Shown: positions 53,214-61,465 of the stretch, in pieces | Numbering within the stretch: position 1 is the first letter of the stretch | Layout of the letters: each line of letters begins with the position of its first letter | Origin: Flavitalea sp966112615 | GTDB lineage: Bacteria > Bacteroidota > Bacteroidia > Chitinophagales > Chitinophagaceae | Assembly (NCBI GenBank): GCA_966112615.1 | Contig: CBHWDO010000001.1 | Location: 62,001-126,000 of the forward strand | Direction: 5' to 3' | Length of the DNA: 64,000 bases | The notes under the pieces: generated by a model | The model's database searches: none | What the model saw: only the letters and a program-made list of their open reading frames with translations | What the model was told of the DNA's origin: nothing | Made by a program: the position numbers and the translations under genes

Positions 53214-53239
53214 AATAAAGGATATTTTTGTCCTTTATT
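53214..53239 (+). promoter_or_regulatory. Palindromic operator enclosing the nitric oxide reductase promoter box
   Basis: AATAAAGGA-N8-TCCTTTATT (53214-53222 and 53231-53239) is a perfect inverted repeat. Its 8-bp spacer is TATTTTTG (53223-53230), an exact TAnnTTTG -7 box on the plus strand. The predicted start lies about 30 bp before the norZ-like ATG. Binding of the Rrf2 protein here would block transcription. Confidence 0.7.
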
Positions 53240-53264
53240 ATTATATTGGCCGAAACTTGCTGCC

Positions 53265-55535
53265 ATGAAGAAATTTGATCTCGTACAATTCCTGATGAAT
53301 CCCAGGAAATGGTGGATTCCCCTGTTTGCTATTTTCCTGATCAGCTTTGCCGGGGTGAGCCTGATTGGGATTCATACCTATACCGAAGCTCCTCCTATAC
53401 CTGATTTCATCTCAGAAAGCAGGGAAAAGATCATTTCAAAGAAATTGATTCTGGAAGGACAAATGAAATTCCAGCAATATGGTTTGATGGAATACGGCAG
53501 CATGTTTGGAGACGGCGCGAACCGCGGACCGGATTTCACTGCTGAAGCATTGCACATGAATACAGAATACTTAAATGAATATTACCGGCAGAAAAACCAG
53601 GAAAGCCCTGAAGCAGCAAGCGCAAGAGTGATCAAAGAGCTTAAATCCAATACCTATCAAACTGCCGGAAACAGCGTGGAATTATCCGATGCACAGGTTT
53701 ATTCCATTCAACAACTTGAAGCTTATTACCAGAAAAAACTTCAGGACTATTTCCCCGAGGATTACTTTACAAATGAATCCGACATCAAAGAATTAACAGC
53801 TTTCTTTTACTGGGGTGCATGGGTCTGCGCAGTAGAAAGACCGGGAAAGAATTACAGCTATACACATAACTGGCCTTTTGATAAGTCGGCCGGAAATATC
53901 CCAAGCGGCGCCGTAACCTTCTGGAGCATCATTGGTTCATTGGGATTGATATTGGGACTAGGTTGGGTATTGTATTACCATGGAAGATTGGATAAACTGG
54001 ACGATAATGCCTATATCAATCGGACCGCTGTCATGACCGGTAAAGACATTGAAAACTATCAACCAAACAGATCCCAAAAAGCTACCTACAAATTTTTTTA
54101 TGCAGCCATCCTCTTGTTTGCCGTGCAGGTTTTATCCGGCATTCTCACGGTTCATGATTTTGTTGGATTTGTAAACTTCTTTGGATTCAATATTTCAGAA
54201 ACGCTTCCAATCACCATCACCCGTAGCTGGCATGTGCAACTATCACTGTTATGGATCAGCGCCTGCTGGATCGGAGCTTCCTTATTCGTGATGTCGATGA
54301 ACAGGAGACATGTAAAATATGAGGTAACGCTTATCAACACAATCTTCTGGGTGATCGTATTAATGGTTGGAGGTGCACTTGCGGGAATATTTCTTGGTCC
54401 GAAAGGAATGCTGGGAAAATACTGGCACTGGCTTGGTCACCAGGGATGGGAGTATGTTGAACTTGGGAAAGCATGGCAGTGGATGTTGATGCTCATCTTT
54501 ATTCTATGGGCGATCACTTTATTTCGTGGCGTTAAACCATCGATGAAAAAAGGCCAGCACTGGGCACTACCGAACTGGCTGATCTATTCAACTGTCTGCA
54601 TCATCGCATTACTCATATCAGGATTCATTGCAAAACCTGATACCAATTTCGTGATCGCAGATTTCTGGAGATGGTGTGTGATCCATATGTGGGCAGAAGC
54701 ATTCTTTGAAGTATTTACAACGGTACTGGTTGGATATTTCATGGTGATGATGGGACTTGTAAATAAGCAGGCTGCTATAAGAGTGATCTACCTGGCAACA
54801 CTCATGTTCCTGAGTTCAGGCTTACTGGGCATATCACATAATTTCTACTGGAATGCAAAGCCTGTAGGCACAATGGCATTGGGATCCATTTTCTCAACTT
54901 TACAGGTTGTTCCATTGGTGCTGCTAACATTGGAAGCATGGCGTTTCAGCAAGCTCCCAAAATTATACGAGCAGCAATTTGGTTTCAATGAAGTTTTCTT
55001 ATTCCTGGTTGGAGTTAATTTCTGGAATTTTTTTGGTGCAGGTGTGATGGGCTTTATCATCAACCTCCCTATTGCAAATTATTATGAGCACGGAACATAT
55101 CTCACCGTGAATCACGGTCATGCTGCATTGATGGGCGTATACGGAAACCTTGCCCTTGCTGCTTTGCTGTTGTGTTGCCAGCTCATCTTTAAAAAATCAT
55201 ACTGGAATGCAAAGTTGCTCAAAAGAGCTTTTTGGTCCATCAATATTGGATTAATGCTGATGGTATTGCTGGATCTTTTTCCCGCAGGGATCTGGCAATT
55301 ATATACTGTCATGGAAAACGGACTGTGGTATGGAAGAAGTGAAGAATTCATTTCAGGAAATGCATTTCAATCACTCACATGGCTGCGAATCATCGGCGGA
55401 TCCATCTTTACCGTGGGTGGTTTGATCCCTATCTGTGTATTTGTAATAAACGGAAGAAAACATCTCAAAAAATCTATATCACCTAACGAAAAACCGATGG
55501 AACCTGCGATTGAGCCCGCTGAATTGTATATTTAG
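53265..55535 (+). CDS. Quinol-dependent nitric oxide reductase (qNOR)
   Basis: It reduces two NO to N2O with electrons from quinol. The 756-residue single-chain form has an N-terminal membrane helix and a periplasmic domain (about 40-220) in place of the cytochrome c subunit. The heme-copper-oxidase-like core of 12 helices follows. Metal-ligand histidine motifs include RSWHVQLSLLW, the WAEAFFEVFTTVLVG block, ISHNFYWNAKP and VNHGHAALMGVYGNL. It is used for NO detoxification or partial denitrification; no nitrite or N2O reductase is in the window. It starts after an Rrf2-type operator. Confidence 0.93.
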   Translation: MKKFDLVQFLMNPRKWWIPLFAIFLISFAGVSLIGIHTYTEAPPIPDFISESREKIISKKLILEGQMKFQQYGLMEYGSMFGDGANRGPDFTAEALHMNTEYLNEYYRQKNQESPEAASARVIKELKSNTYQTAGNSVELSDAQVYSIQQLEAYYQKKLQDYFPEDYFTNESDIKELTAFFYWGAWVCAVERPGKNYSYTHNWPFDKSAGNIPSGAVTFWSIIGSLGLILGLGWVLYYHGRLDKLDDNAYINRTAVMTGKDIENYQPNRSQKATYKFFYAAILLFAVQVLSGILTVHDFVGFVNFFGFNISETLPITITRSWHVQLSLLWISACWIGASLFVMSMNRRHVKYEVTLINTIFWVIVLMVGGALAGIFLGPKGMLGKYWHWLGHQGWEYVELGKAWQWMLMLIFILWAITLFRGVKPSMKKGQHWALPNWLIYSTVCIIALLISGFIAKPDTNFVIADFWRWCVIHMWAEAFFEVFTTVLVGYFMVMMGLVNKQAAIRVIYLATLMFLSSGLLGISHNFYWNAKPVGTMALGSIFSTLQVVPLVLLTLEAWRFSKLPKLYEQQFGFNEVFLFLVGVNFWNFFGAGVMGFIINLPIANYYEHGTYLTVNHGHAALMGVYGNLALAALLLCCQLIFKKSYWNAKLLKRAFWSINIGLMLMVLLDLFPAGIWQLYTVMENGLWYGRSEEFISGNAFQSLTWLRIIGGSIFTVGGLIPICVFVINGRKHLKKSISPNEKPMEPAIEPAELYI

Positions 55536-55537
55536 CC

Positions 55538-56524
55538 ATGCAAAATCCATCAACCATTAAATGGGCGATCCTTGGAGCAGGAAGGATCGCTCATAAATTT
55601 GCTTCTGACTTTAAAGAGGTAAAAAATGCAGAACTGGTAGCCGTTGCCTCCAGTAGCCAGGAAAAAGCTTCAGCCTTTGCATCTCAATACAATATTGCAG
55701 GAGCCATCACCTATGATGAATTATATCTTCACAAAGACATTGATGCCGTATATATTGCCACCACGCATAATTTCCATTTTGAACAATCGCTTGCATGCCT
55801 GAATCATGGCAAGGCAGTGCTTTGCGAGAAGCCAATCACAATCAATGCACTTCAATTTGATACACTTGCTGATGTGGCTAAGAGAAATAATTGTTATTTG
55901 ATGGAAGCCATGTGGACATGGTTCTTACCTGCCATACAACAAGCCAGGCAATGGGTTGTTGAAGGAAGGATCGGTGAGATAAAAGCTATACAATCAGATT
56001 TTGGAGCACTGATGCCATTTGATCCTGCAGGAAGAATGTACAATGCAGCACTTGCAGGCGGAGCACTCCTCGATCTCGGTGTATACCCCGTTGCCATTTC
56101 AACTTTCTTTACCGGCAAAGCTCCTTTGAAGATCCAATCATCAGGATATATTGGCTCTACAGGAGTTGATGAAACCACGTCCATCACGCTCGATTATGGC
56201 GAAATAAAAGCAAGTCTCATCACTTCGATGGTTGCGCAAATGCAAAACAAAGCGATCATCTTTGGAACCAAAGGATATATTGAGATCCCTGATTTTTATA
56301 AAACGTATTCTGCAACTTTATACAACCCCGAAAGACAGGCAATAGACAGTTTCAAAGACAACAGAACAACCTGGGGTTACAATTTTGAAACACAAGCTGT
56401 CACGAATGACCTGCTGGCAGGAAGAAAAGAAAATGAAATTGTTTCATTGGAAAGATCCGGAATCGTTCAACAGGTCTTGACAGAAGTAAAAAAACAGGTA
56501 GGATTAATTCATCCCGGAGATTGA
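55538..56524 (+). CDS. Gfo/Idh/MocA-family oxidoreductase
   Basis: The N-terminal Rossmann domain has the GAGRIAHKFASDF dinucleotide motif, and the family's CEKPIT motif follows at about residue 93. The C-terminal domain has the FGALMPFDPAGRMYNAALAGGALLDLGVYP-type block close to dihydrodiol dehydrogenase and glucose-fructose oxidoreductase relatives. At 328 residues it is normal. It follows the nitric oxide reductase gene by 2 bp and is probably co-transcribed, although no functional link is obvious. The substrate is likely a sugar or cyclic alcohol. It ends at the base next to the convergent dehydrogenase stop. Confidence 0.88.
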   Translation: MQNPSTIKWAILGAGRIAHKFASDFKEVKNAELVAVASSSQEKASAFASQYNIAGAITYDELYLHKDIDAVYIATTHNFHFEQSLACLNHGKAVLCEKPITINALQFDTLADVAKRNNCYLMEAMWTWFLPAIQQARQWVVEGRIGEIKAIQSDFGALMPFDPAGRMYNAALAGGALLDLGVYPVAISTFFTGKAPLKIQSSGYIGSTGVDETTSITLDYGEIKASLITSMVAQMQNKAIIFGTKGYIEIPDFYKTYSATLYNPERQAIDSFKDNRTTWGYNFETQAVTNDLLAGRKENEIVSLERSGIVQQVLTEVKKQVGLIHPGD

Positions 56525-59293
56525 TCAAAGACATTCATCCGCGAGGTAAAGGATCGATTCGAAATTCTTTCCTATGGCCTGGCTCATTGCCAGCTCGCAG
56601 GTGCGTGTACTGGAATAGTATGCTTCAAATTCTTTATCAATATATTCAGTTGACTCATGGCTGGTGGCAGATGCGGTTAATTCAGGAAATAGAAATCCCC
56701 TGTCGCCCGCCATACCACAGCATCCTGAATGAACCGGGATAAAGGTTTGCTTCGAAAAATGTTTGGCAATGCGCACAAATTTAGATTCGTTGTGCATTTT
56801 TTTGAGTGAACAAACGGAATGCAACGCTATGCTGTCTTTTTTCATTTTGATCTCCGTAAATGGCAGCACCATATCATGCAACATATCGATACAATCAAGG
56901 AATGTCATTGATTCAAAACGCGACCTGTTTTGATCTTTCAATACAGGTTTGATCTTCTGAAGAGAATACGCACAGGAACTAACATCTGTCACAATTGGGA
57001 TCATTCCTTCTTCACTCGCATGCCAGAGTTGTTCAATAACTTTATTACCCATGATACTCCAGGCCTTGTTGTATCCTTTTGAAGAAAAGATCTGGCTGCA
57101 GCAGGTATTGCTGACATCCTTCGGAATGATCACATCGATTCCTGATTTCTCACAAACACTTAAAAAAGTTTCAAGGAGATTCTTTGACTTGCCTTCATAA
57201 GTCCCCATCATTCTTGTGATACAGGAAGGATAATATACGATCTTACTTTCTCCTTTACCGGCAGGTATTTGTTTCAATGCCTGGAGGGAAGGCGCTTTGC
57301 CAATTCGATCATATAAAGGTGATGAAGGAAAGAAAATCTTCGCACCTGAATTCAGTACACCGATCCCTGTCCTGGCAAAATTTTGAACCAACCCAAAATT
57401 CTTCGCCACAAAATTGGCTAACTTATTTTCAAGGGCATTATGCTCTTCATTACGCAGTCGCTTGACCAGGTCGCCGGTATTGATATCAACCGGGCAGGCC
57501 GTCGCACACAAACCATCTACAGCGCAGGTTTCAATACCATCATATTCAAATTCATGTCGCAGTAAACGATAGCTTCTATAATCGCCTTTGTCTTTGAGTT
57601 GTTGCAATACCCTTCGAATAACAATTCTTCGACGTGGAGTTGTGGTGAGGTCTCTGCTCGGACAAACATGTTCACAATAGCCACACTCTATGCAACGATC
57701 AACTTCTTCCTCAACTGTCGGCAATTGTTTGAGATCTTTGATATGAACAGACTTATCATCATTCACAATAACTCCAGGATTCAATAGCCTTAAGGGATCA
57801 ACAAGATCCTTGATCTTTACGATGATATCATATGCATCACTACCCCATTCCGTTTCTACAAAAGGCGCCATATTTCTACCGGTACCATGTTCTGCCTTTA
57901 GCGTTCCATCATACTTCTTCACCACAAGTGCAACTACTTCATTCATGAATTGTTCGTACCGATGGATCTCTGTAGATGTATTGAAAGATTGGGTTATAAC
58001 AAAATGAATGTTACCATCTTTTGCATGACCGAAAATGATTGCATTATAATATTCATATTTTCTAAACAGATCCTGTAAGTCGAGAATGGCATCTCCCAAT
58101 TTTTCAACAGGAAATGCAATGTCTTCAAGTATCACGGTAGTGCCACTTGCGCGCACTGCTCCAACTGCAGGAAATAAGCCTTTTCGTACTTTCCATAGAA
58201 ATGCCTGTTCTTCCGGATCATTGGTAAATACAGGAGCATTGATCAAAGAAAAGTCTGCAGCATTTTCCAGGAACTGGTTAACTCTATCCTCCAGCAAGGA
58301 AAGGTTCTCTTCCTGGAATTCTATCAATAGTGCACTGGCAGTTTCGGGTAGCGTTTTTACAATGGAAGGCATTCCCTGCAGATCTTCTACTGCATGTAAG
58401 GACGCACGATCCATCAACTCAACCATCATGGCACCTGCATTGGTTAAAGGAACGATCGCTTTACAGGCAGCATATATATCTGTGAAAAACAGTAGGGCCG
58501 TGGATTTGAAAGGATGATCCGGCACGGTGTTCATTACAGCTTCTGATATAAAAGCCAGTGTTCCTTCTGCACCCACCAGCAAATGTGCAAGAATATCCAA
58601 CGGATGTTCAAAATCTAAGAATGCATTGAGAGAATAACCGACTGTAGTTTTAGTTCTATATTTTTTCCTGATCTTACCAAAGAGATGTTGATCCTGTAAT
58701 ATCTGCATCCTGGTATCTCTTAATCCATTGAACAGGTCTTCATTCTCTTTTTCAAAACGGGTATAATCTTCTGAATATTCGGTTGAATAAATATTTCCAT
58801 TGGGAAGAATGAACCGGATGAATTTTGTTGTATGATAGGAATTCATAGCAACACCACAACACATGCCGCTTGCATTGTTGGAAAGAATTCCTCCCATCAT
58901 GGCAGCATTGATACTGGATGGATCAGGACCAATCTTTCTTCCAAACTTTTTGAGATATGCATTCACCATCGCACCGGTGATTCCAGGCTGAACCCGCACC
59001 TGTGTACCATTAGATTCAACTTTGATACGGTTCCAGAACTGGCTAAGGTCAACAAGAATTCCATCAGTAATGGATTGTCCTGAAAGGCTTGTACCACCTG
59101 TTCTGAATACCAGTGGGATCTTATGTTTATGGGAGAATTGAAAGAGTGCAATAATTTCCTGCTCACTTTCAGGCTGAACAATTGCTTTTGGAACCAGGTA
59201 ATAAAATCCTGCATCTGAAGCAAAAGAAACGCGATCAATAAATCGTGATCTTATTCTTTCTTCCGGAATGATATTGCTTAGTTCCTTCAACAC
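56525..59293 (-). CDS. FAD/Fe-S dehydrogenase (GlcD-GlpC fusion; D-lactate or 2-hydroxyacid type)
   Basis: This is one chain with two parts. Residues about 1-500 are a GlcD-like FAD domain: FRTGGTSLSGQSITDGI in the PCMH fold, then an FAD-oxidase C-terminal domain with GHAKDGNIHF. Residues about 510-922 are GlpC-like: two 4Fe-4S clusters (CIECGYCEHVCPS and CAVDGLCATACPVDINTG), then two CCG domains (SNTCCSQ and HSGCCGMAGD). This matches quinone-linked D-lactate dehydrogenases. D-lactate is the likely substrate but glycolate is possible. The start is GTG 59293, two bases after the SDR stop codon. Confidence 0.9.
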   Translation of the reverse strand: MLKELSNIIPEERIRSRFIDRVSFASDAGFYYLVPKAIVQPESEQEIIALFQFSHKHKIPLVFRTGGTSLSGQSITDGILVDLSQFWNRIKVESNGTQVRVQPGITGAMVNAYLKKFGRKIGPDPSSINAAMMGGILSNNASGMCCGVAMNSYHTTKFIRFILPNGNIYSTEYSEDYTRFEKENEDLFNGLRDTRMQILQDQHLFGKIRKKYRTKTTVGYSLNAFLDFEHPLDILAHLLVGAEGTLAFISEAVMNTVPDHPFKSTALLFFTDIYAACKAIVPLTNAGAMMVELMDRASLHAVEDLQGMPSIVKTLPETASALLIEFQEENLSLLEDRVNQFLENAADFSLINAPVFTNDPEEQAFLWKVRKGLFPAVGAVRASGTTVILEDIAFPVEKLGDAILDLQDLFRKYEYYNAIIFGHAKDGNIHFVITQSFNTSTEIHRYEQFMNEVVALVVKKYDGTLKAEHGTGRNMAPFVETEWGSDAYDIIVKIKDLVDPLRLLNPGVIVNDDKSVHIKDLKQLPTVEEEVDRCIECGYCEHVCPSRDLTTTPRRRIVIRRVLQQLKDKGDYRSYRLLRHEFEYDGIETCAVDGLCATACPVDINTGDLVKRLRNEEHNALENKLANFVAKNFGLVQNFARTGIGVLNSGAKIFFPSSPLYDRIGKAPSLQALKQIPAGKGESKIVYYPSCITRMMGTYEGKSKNLLETFLSVCEKSGIDVIIPKDVSNTCCSQIFSSKGYNKAWSIMGNKVIEQLWHASEEGMIPIVTDVSSCAYSLQKIKPVLKDQNRSRFESMTFLDCIDMLHDMVLPFTEIKMKKDSIALHSVCSLKKMHNESKFVRIAKHFSKQTFIPVHSGCCGMAGDRGFLFPELTASATSHESTEYIDKEFEAYYSSTRTCELAMSQAIGKNFESILYLADECL

Positions 59294-59295
59294 GA

Positions 59296-60069
59296 TTAAC
59301 TATTCAGTTTGATAAAACCTCCATCAATCGGGTAATCACAACCTGTAATGAATGATGCTTCATCAGAACAGAGGTAGAGCACAAGATGAGCGATCTCTGC
59401 TGGCTTTCCCATCCTTCCTATAGGCTGGGATTTTGACAACTTTTCAAACATCTCTTCTTCTTTCCCCGGGTAATTCTTTTTCAAAAATCCATCAACAAAA
59501 GGTGTATGAACCCTTGCAGGTGAAATGCAGTTGCAGCGTACATTGGCTGCCAAATAATCTTTCGCAACCGAAAGCGTCATACCTACTACTGCACCCTTGG
59601 TCATGCTGTATGCAAACCGGTCGGATAATCCCACGGAAGACGCAATGGAGGCCATGTTAAGGATAGCACCCCCTTTGATCTTCAAATACGGAAGTGTTGC
59701 ATGAAGCATATGATGAACACCTTTCACATTCACTGAAAGCAATCGTTCAACATCTTCAGCACTGGTATTTTCAACATTCCCGACGTGTGCAATTCCTGCA
59801 TTATTTACCAGGATATCAATTCTACCTGCTTCTTTATAAACTGAAGCAACTACATTATTTACCTGGCCCTCATCCGAAACACTGCAATATTTGAATACAG
59901 CTTTTCCGCCTGCTTTATGTATGGATTGAAGTGTATCATTGACGCCTTCTTCATCAATATCAAGTATATAAACCGATGCACCCTGCTGTGCAAATAAGAT
60001 GCAAATCGCCTTGCCAATTCCACTCCCACCTCCGGTAACAATAGCTACTTTATTATCGAGTCGAAACAT
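59296..60069 (-). CDS. Short-chain dehydrogenase/reductase
   Basis: A classical SDR of 257 residues. The NAD(P)-binding TGGGSGIGKA is at about 12-21, with LDIDE after the second strand, where an acidic residue favours NAD over NADP. NNAGIAHVG, the catalytic Ser in MASIASS and YSMTK also fit. The C-terminal DGG motif ends the fold. Substrate is not decided by sequence. Translational spacing of 2 bp to the D-lactate-type dehydrogenase suggests the two act in one pathway, for example sugar-acid or deoxysugar breakdown to lactate. Confidence 0.9.
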   Translation of the reverse strand: MFRLDNKVAIVTGGGSGIGKAICILFAQQGASVYILDIDEEGVNDTLQSIHKAGGKAVFKYCSVSDEGQVNNVVASVYKEAGRIDILVNNAGIAHVGNVENTSAEDVERLLSVNVKGVHHMLHATLPYLKIKGGAILNMASIASSVGLSDRFAYSMTKGAVVGMTLSVAKDYLAANVRCNCISPARVHTPFVDGFLKKNYPGKEEEMFEKLSKSQPIGRMGKPAEIAHLVLYLCSDEASFITGCDYPIDGGFIKLNS

Positions 60070-60078
60070 GATAAATGG

Positions 60079-60450
60079 TTATTTCTTTTTTGAAAAATGG
60101 ATCATATTAACCACCAGTGCAATGATCAGCAGGATCAATCCGAAGAATTCTCTTGTTTCTTCGATCCATGGCCTGGTAGCTTTCATAGATTGAACAATAT
60201 TTTCTGCATCATGATCAGTTGCCCAGCTAAGTACACCATTCTTATCAAAGAACAGGTAAACTCCATACAGTGTATATACAACCAAACCCGCAATGTACAG
60301 GGGTTTGCGATAAATTCCTTTCAGTGATTGCCAGCAGAGAAACGCACCATACAAATACAGTGGCACCCAGACATATGGATCTGGATCATTGTACTGAACT
60401 GCAGCAGAAAAAATGAAGAGAATGATAAAAAAGATATTGAATGCTTTCAT
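60079..60450 (-). CDS. TMEM220-like membrane protein
   Basis: The 123-residue protein has about four hydrophobic helices. The AAVQYNDPDPYVWVPLYLYGA segment, broken here only in description, matches the transmembrane family 220 signature in which QYNDPDP follows the first helix. Members occur in animals and bacteria without a known function. It lies between the phosphohydrolase and SDR genes with gaps of 21 and 9 bp, so it is probably co-transcribed. Confidence 0.82.
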   Translation of the reverse strand: MKAFNIFFIILFIFSAAVQYNDPDPYVWVPLYLYGAFLCWQSLKGIYRKPLYIAGLVVYTLYGVYLFFDKNGVLSWATDHDAENIVQSMKATRPWIEETREFFGLILLIIALVVNMIHFSKKK

Positions 60451-60471
60451 CGAGCATCAAAGTACAAAATA

Positions 60472-61428
60472 TTAGTCTTTCAAAACAAGATGAATAAACA
60501 TCGGGAAATGATCAGAGCCGATAGAACGCAGTTTGCGCATTCTTTTCAGACCAAAATGCTTTGTAAAGAAAAAGTGATCCAGCGGATAACGGAACATTGG
60601 AATAAAGGCATTGTAAGTATTGTAAAGTCCGCGGCCACGCCTGGGGTCTTTTACTTCAGCATATTTTTTAAACCTTAGTGTTGTATAGGACCAGGCCACA
60701 TCATTCAGATCTCCAACGATCACAGCAGGATTTTCAGATTGTTTTACCCGCTGGCCGATCATTAAGATTTCGGTATCTCTTTCATCCGTTGGCGCACCGG
60801 GCCTTGGCGGCTCAGGGTGTATGCAATGCAGGTCAAATACCTTACCTGTCGGTAATTCAACAGTTGCATAAAAAGAAGGAACTCCATCCACTACCAAAAA
60901 ATTGATCTCGGTATTCTTTAGCGGATGCTTGGAATAAAGCATCATGCCATAGGTATTATCAAGCGGCTTTTTGATCGAGTAAGGATAATGCTCTTCAAGA
61001 TCTTCCAGCTGCGATGCCCACCAATGATCTGGTTCATTGATCGAAATTATATCAGGCTTATAACGATGAATATGCTTTTTTAACCGGGATACTTTTTTAT
61101 TATCCATCCGCACATTGGTTTGCAGGATAGAAAAATGATGCTCACCTTCTTTAACTCTTGGGACTTCTTTTCGAAAGAAGGGAGTGAAACGGTAAACATG
61201 GCTCGACTGGTACAGAAAAGTAGCAACCAGCAGGCTGATCAAGGTGAAATTGAGATCAAAGCGTTCTGAAGGAAATACCAGGATCAACACAATTGATATC
61301 AATGATAATACTGCAAGCTGTGCCCGCGGGAAATCAAAGATCCTGATCCACCATGCCTTTGATCGACTGAAAGGCAGGGCAGTGAACAGGAAACTCATGC
61401 AGCCTAATATGATAGCAACAGTTTGCAC
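60472..61428 (-). CDS. Membrane-anchored endonuclease/exonuclease/phosphatase-family protein
   Basis: Two or three N-terminal hydrophobic helices (about 3-18, 35-55 and 58-75) anchor a C-terminal EEP domain of about 220 residues. Metal and catalytic motifs are LQTNVRMDN, INEPD (Glu metal ligand), HCIHPEPP, VGDLNDVAWS and GSDHFPM (catalytic His). The family includes phosphodiesterases and lipid phosphatases. This membrane-tethered form is common in Bacteroidota, and its substrate is unknown. It heads the run EEP, TMEM220-like, SDR, dehydrogenase on the minus strand. Confidence 0.88.
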   Translation of the reverse strand: MQTVAIILGCMSFLFTALPFSRSKAWWIRIFDFPRAQLAVLSLISIVLILVFPSERFDLNFTLISLLVATFLYQSSHVYRFTPFFRKEVPRVKEGEHHFSILQTNVRMDNKKVSRLKKHIHRYKPDIISINEPDHWWASQLEDLEEHYPYSIKKPLDNTYGMMLYSKHPLKNTEINFLVVDGVPSFYATVELPTGKVFDLHCIHPEPPRPGAPTDERDTEILMIGQRVKQSENPAVIVGDLNDVAWSYTTLRFKKYAEVKDPRRGRGLYNTYNAFIPMFRYPLDHFFFTKHFGLKRMRKLRSIGSDHFPMFIHLVLKD

Positions 61429-61465
61429 GCATCCTTAACAACAATTCTTATTCCAGCTGTTGTTC

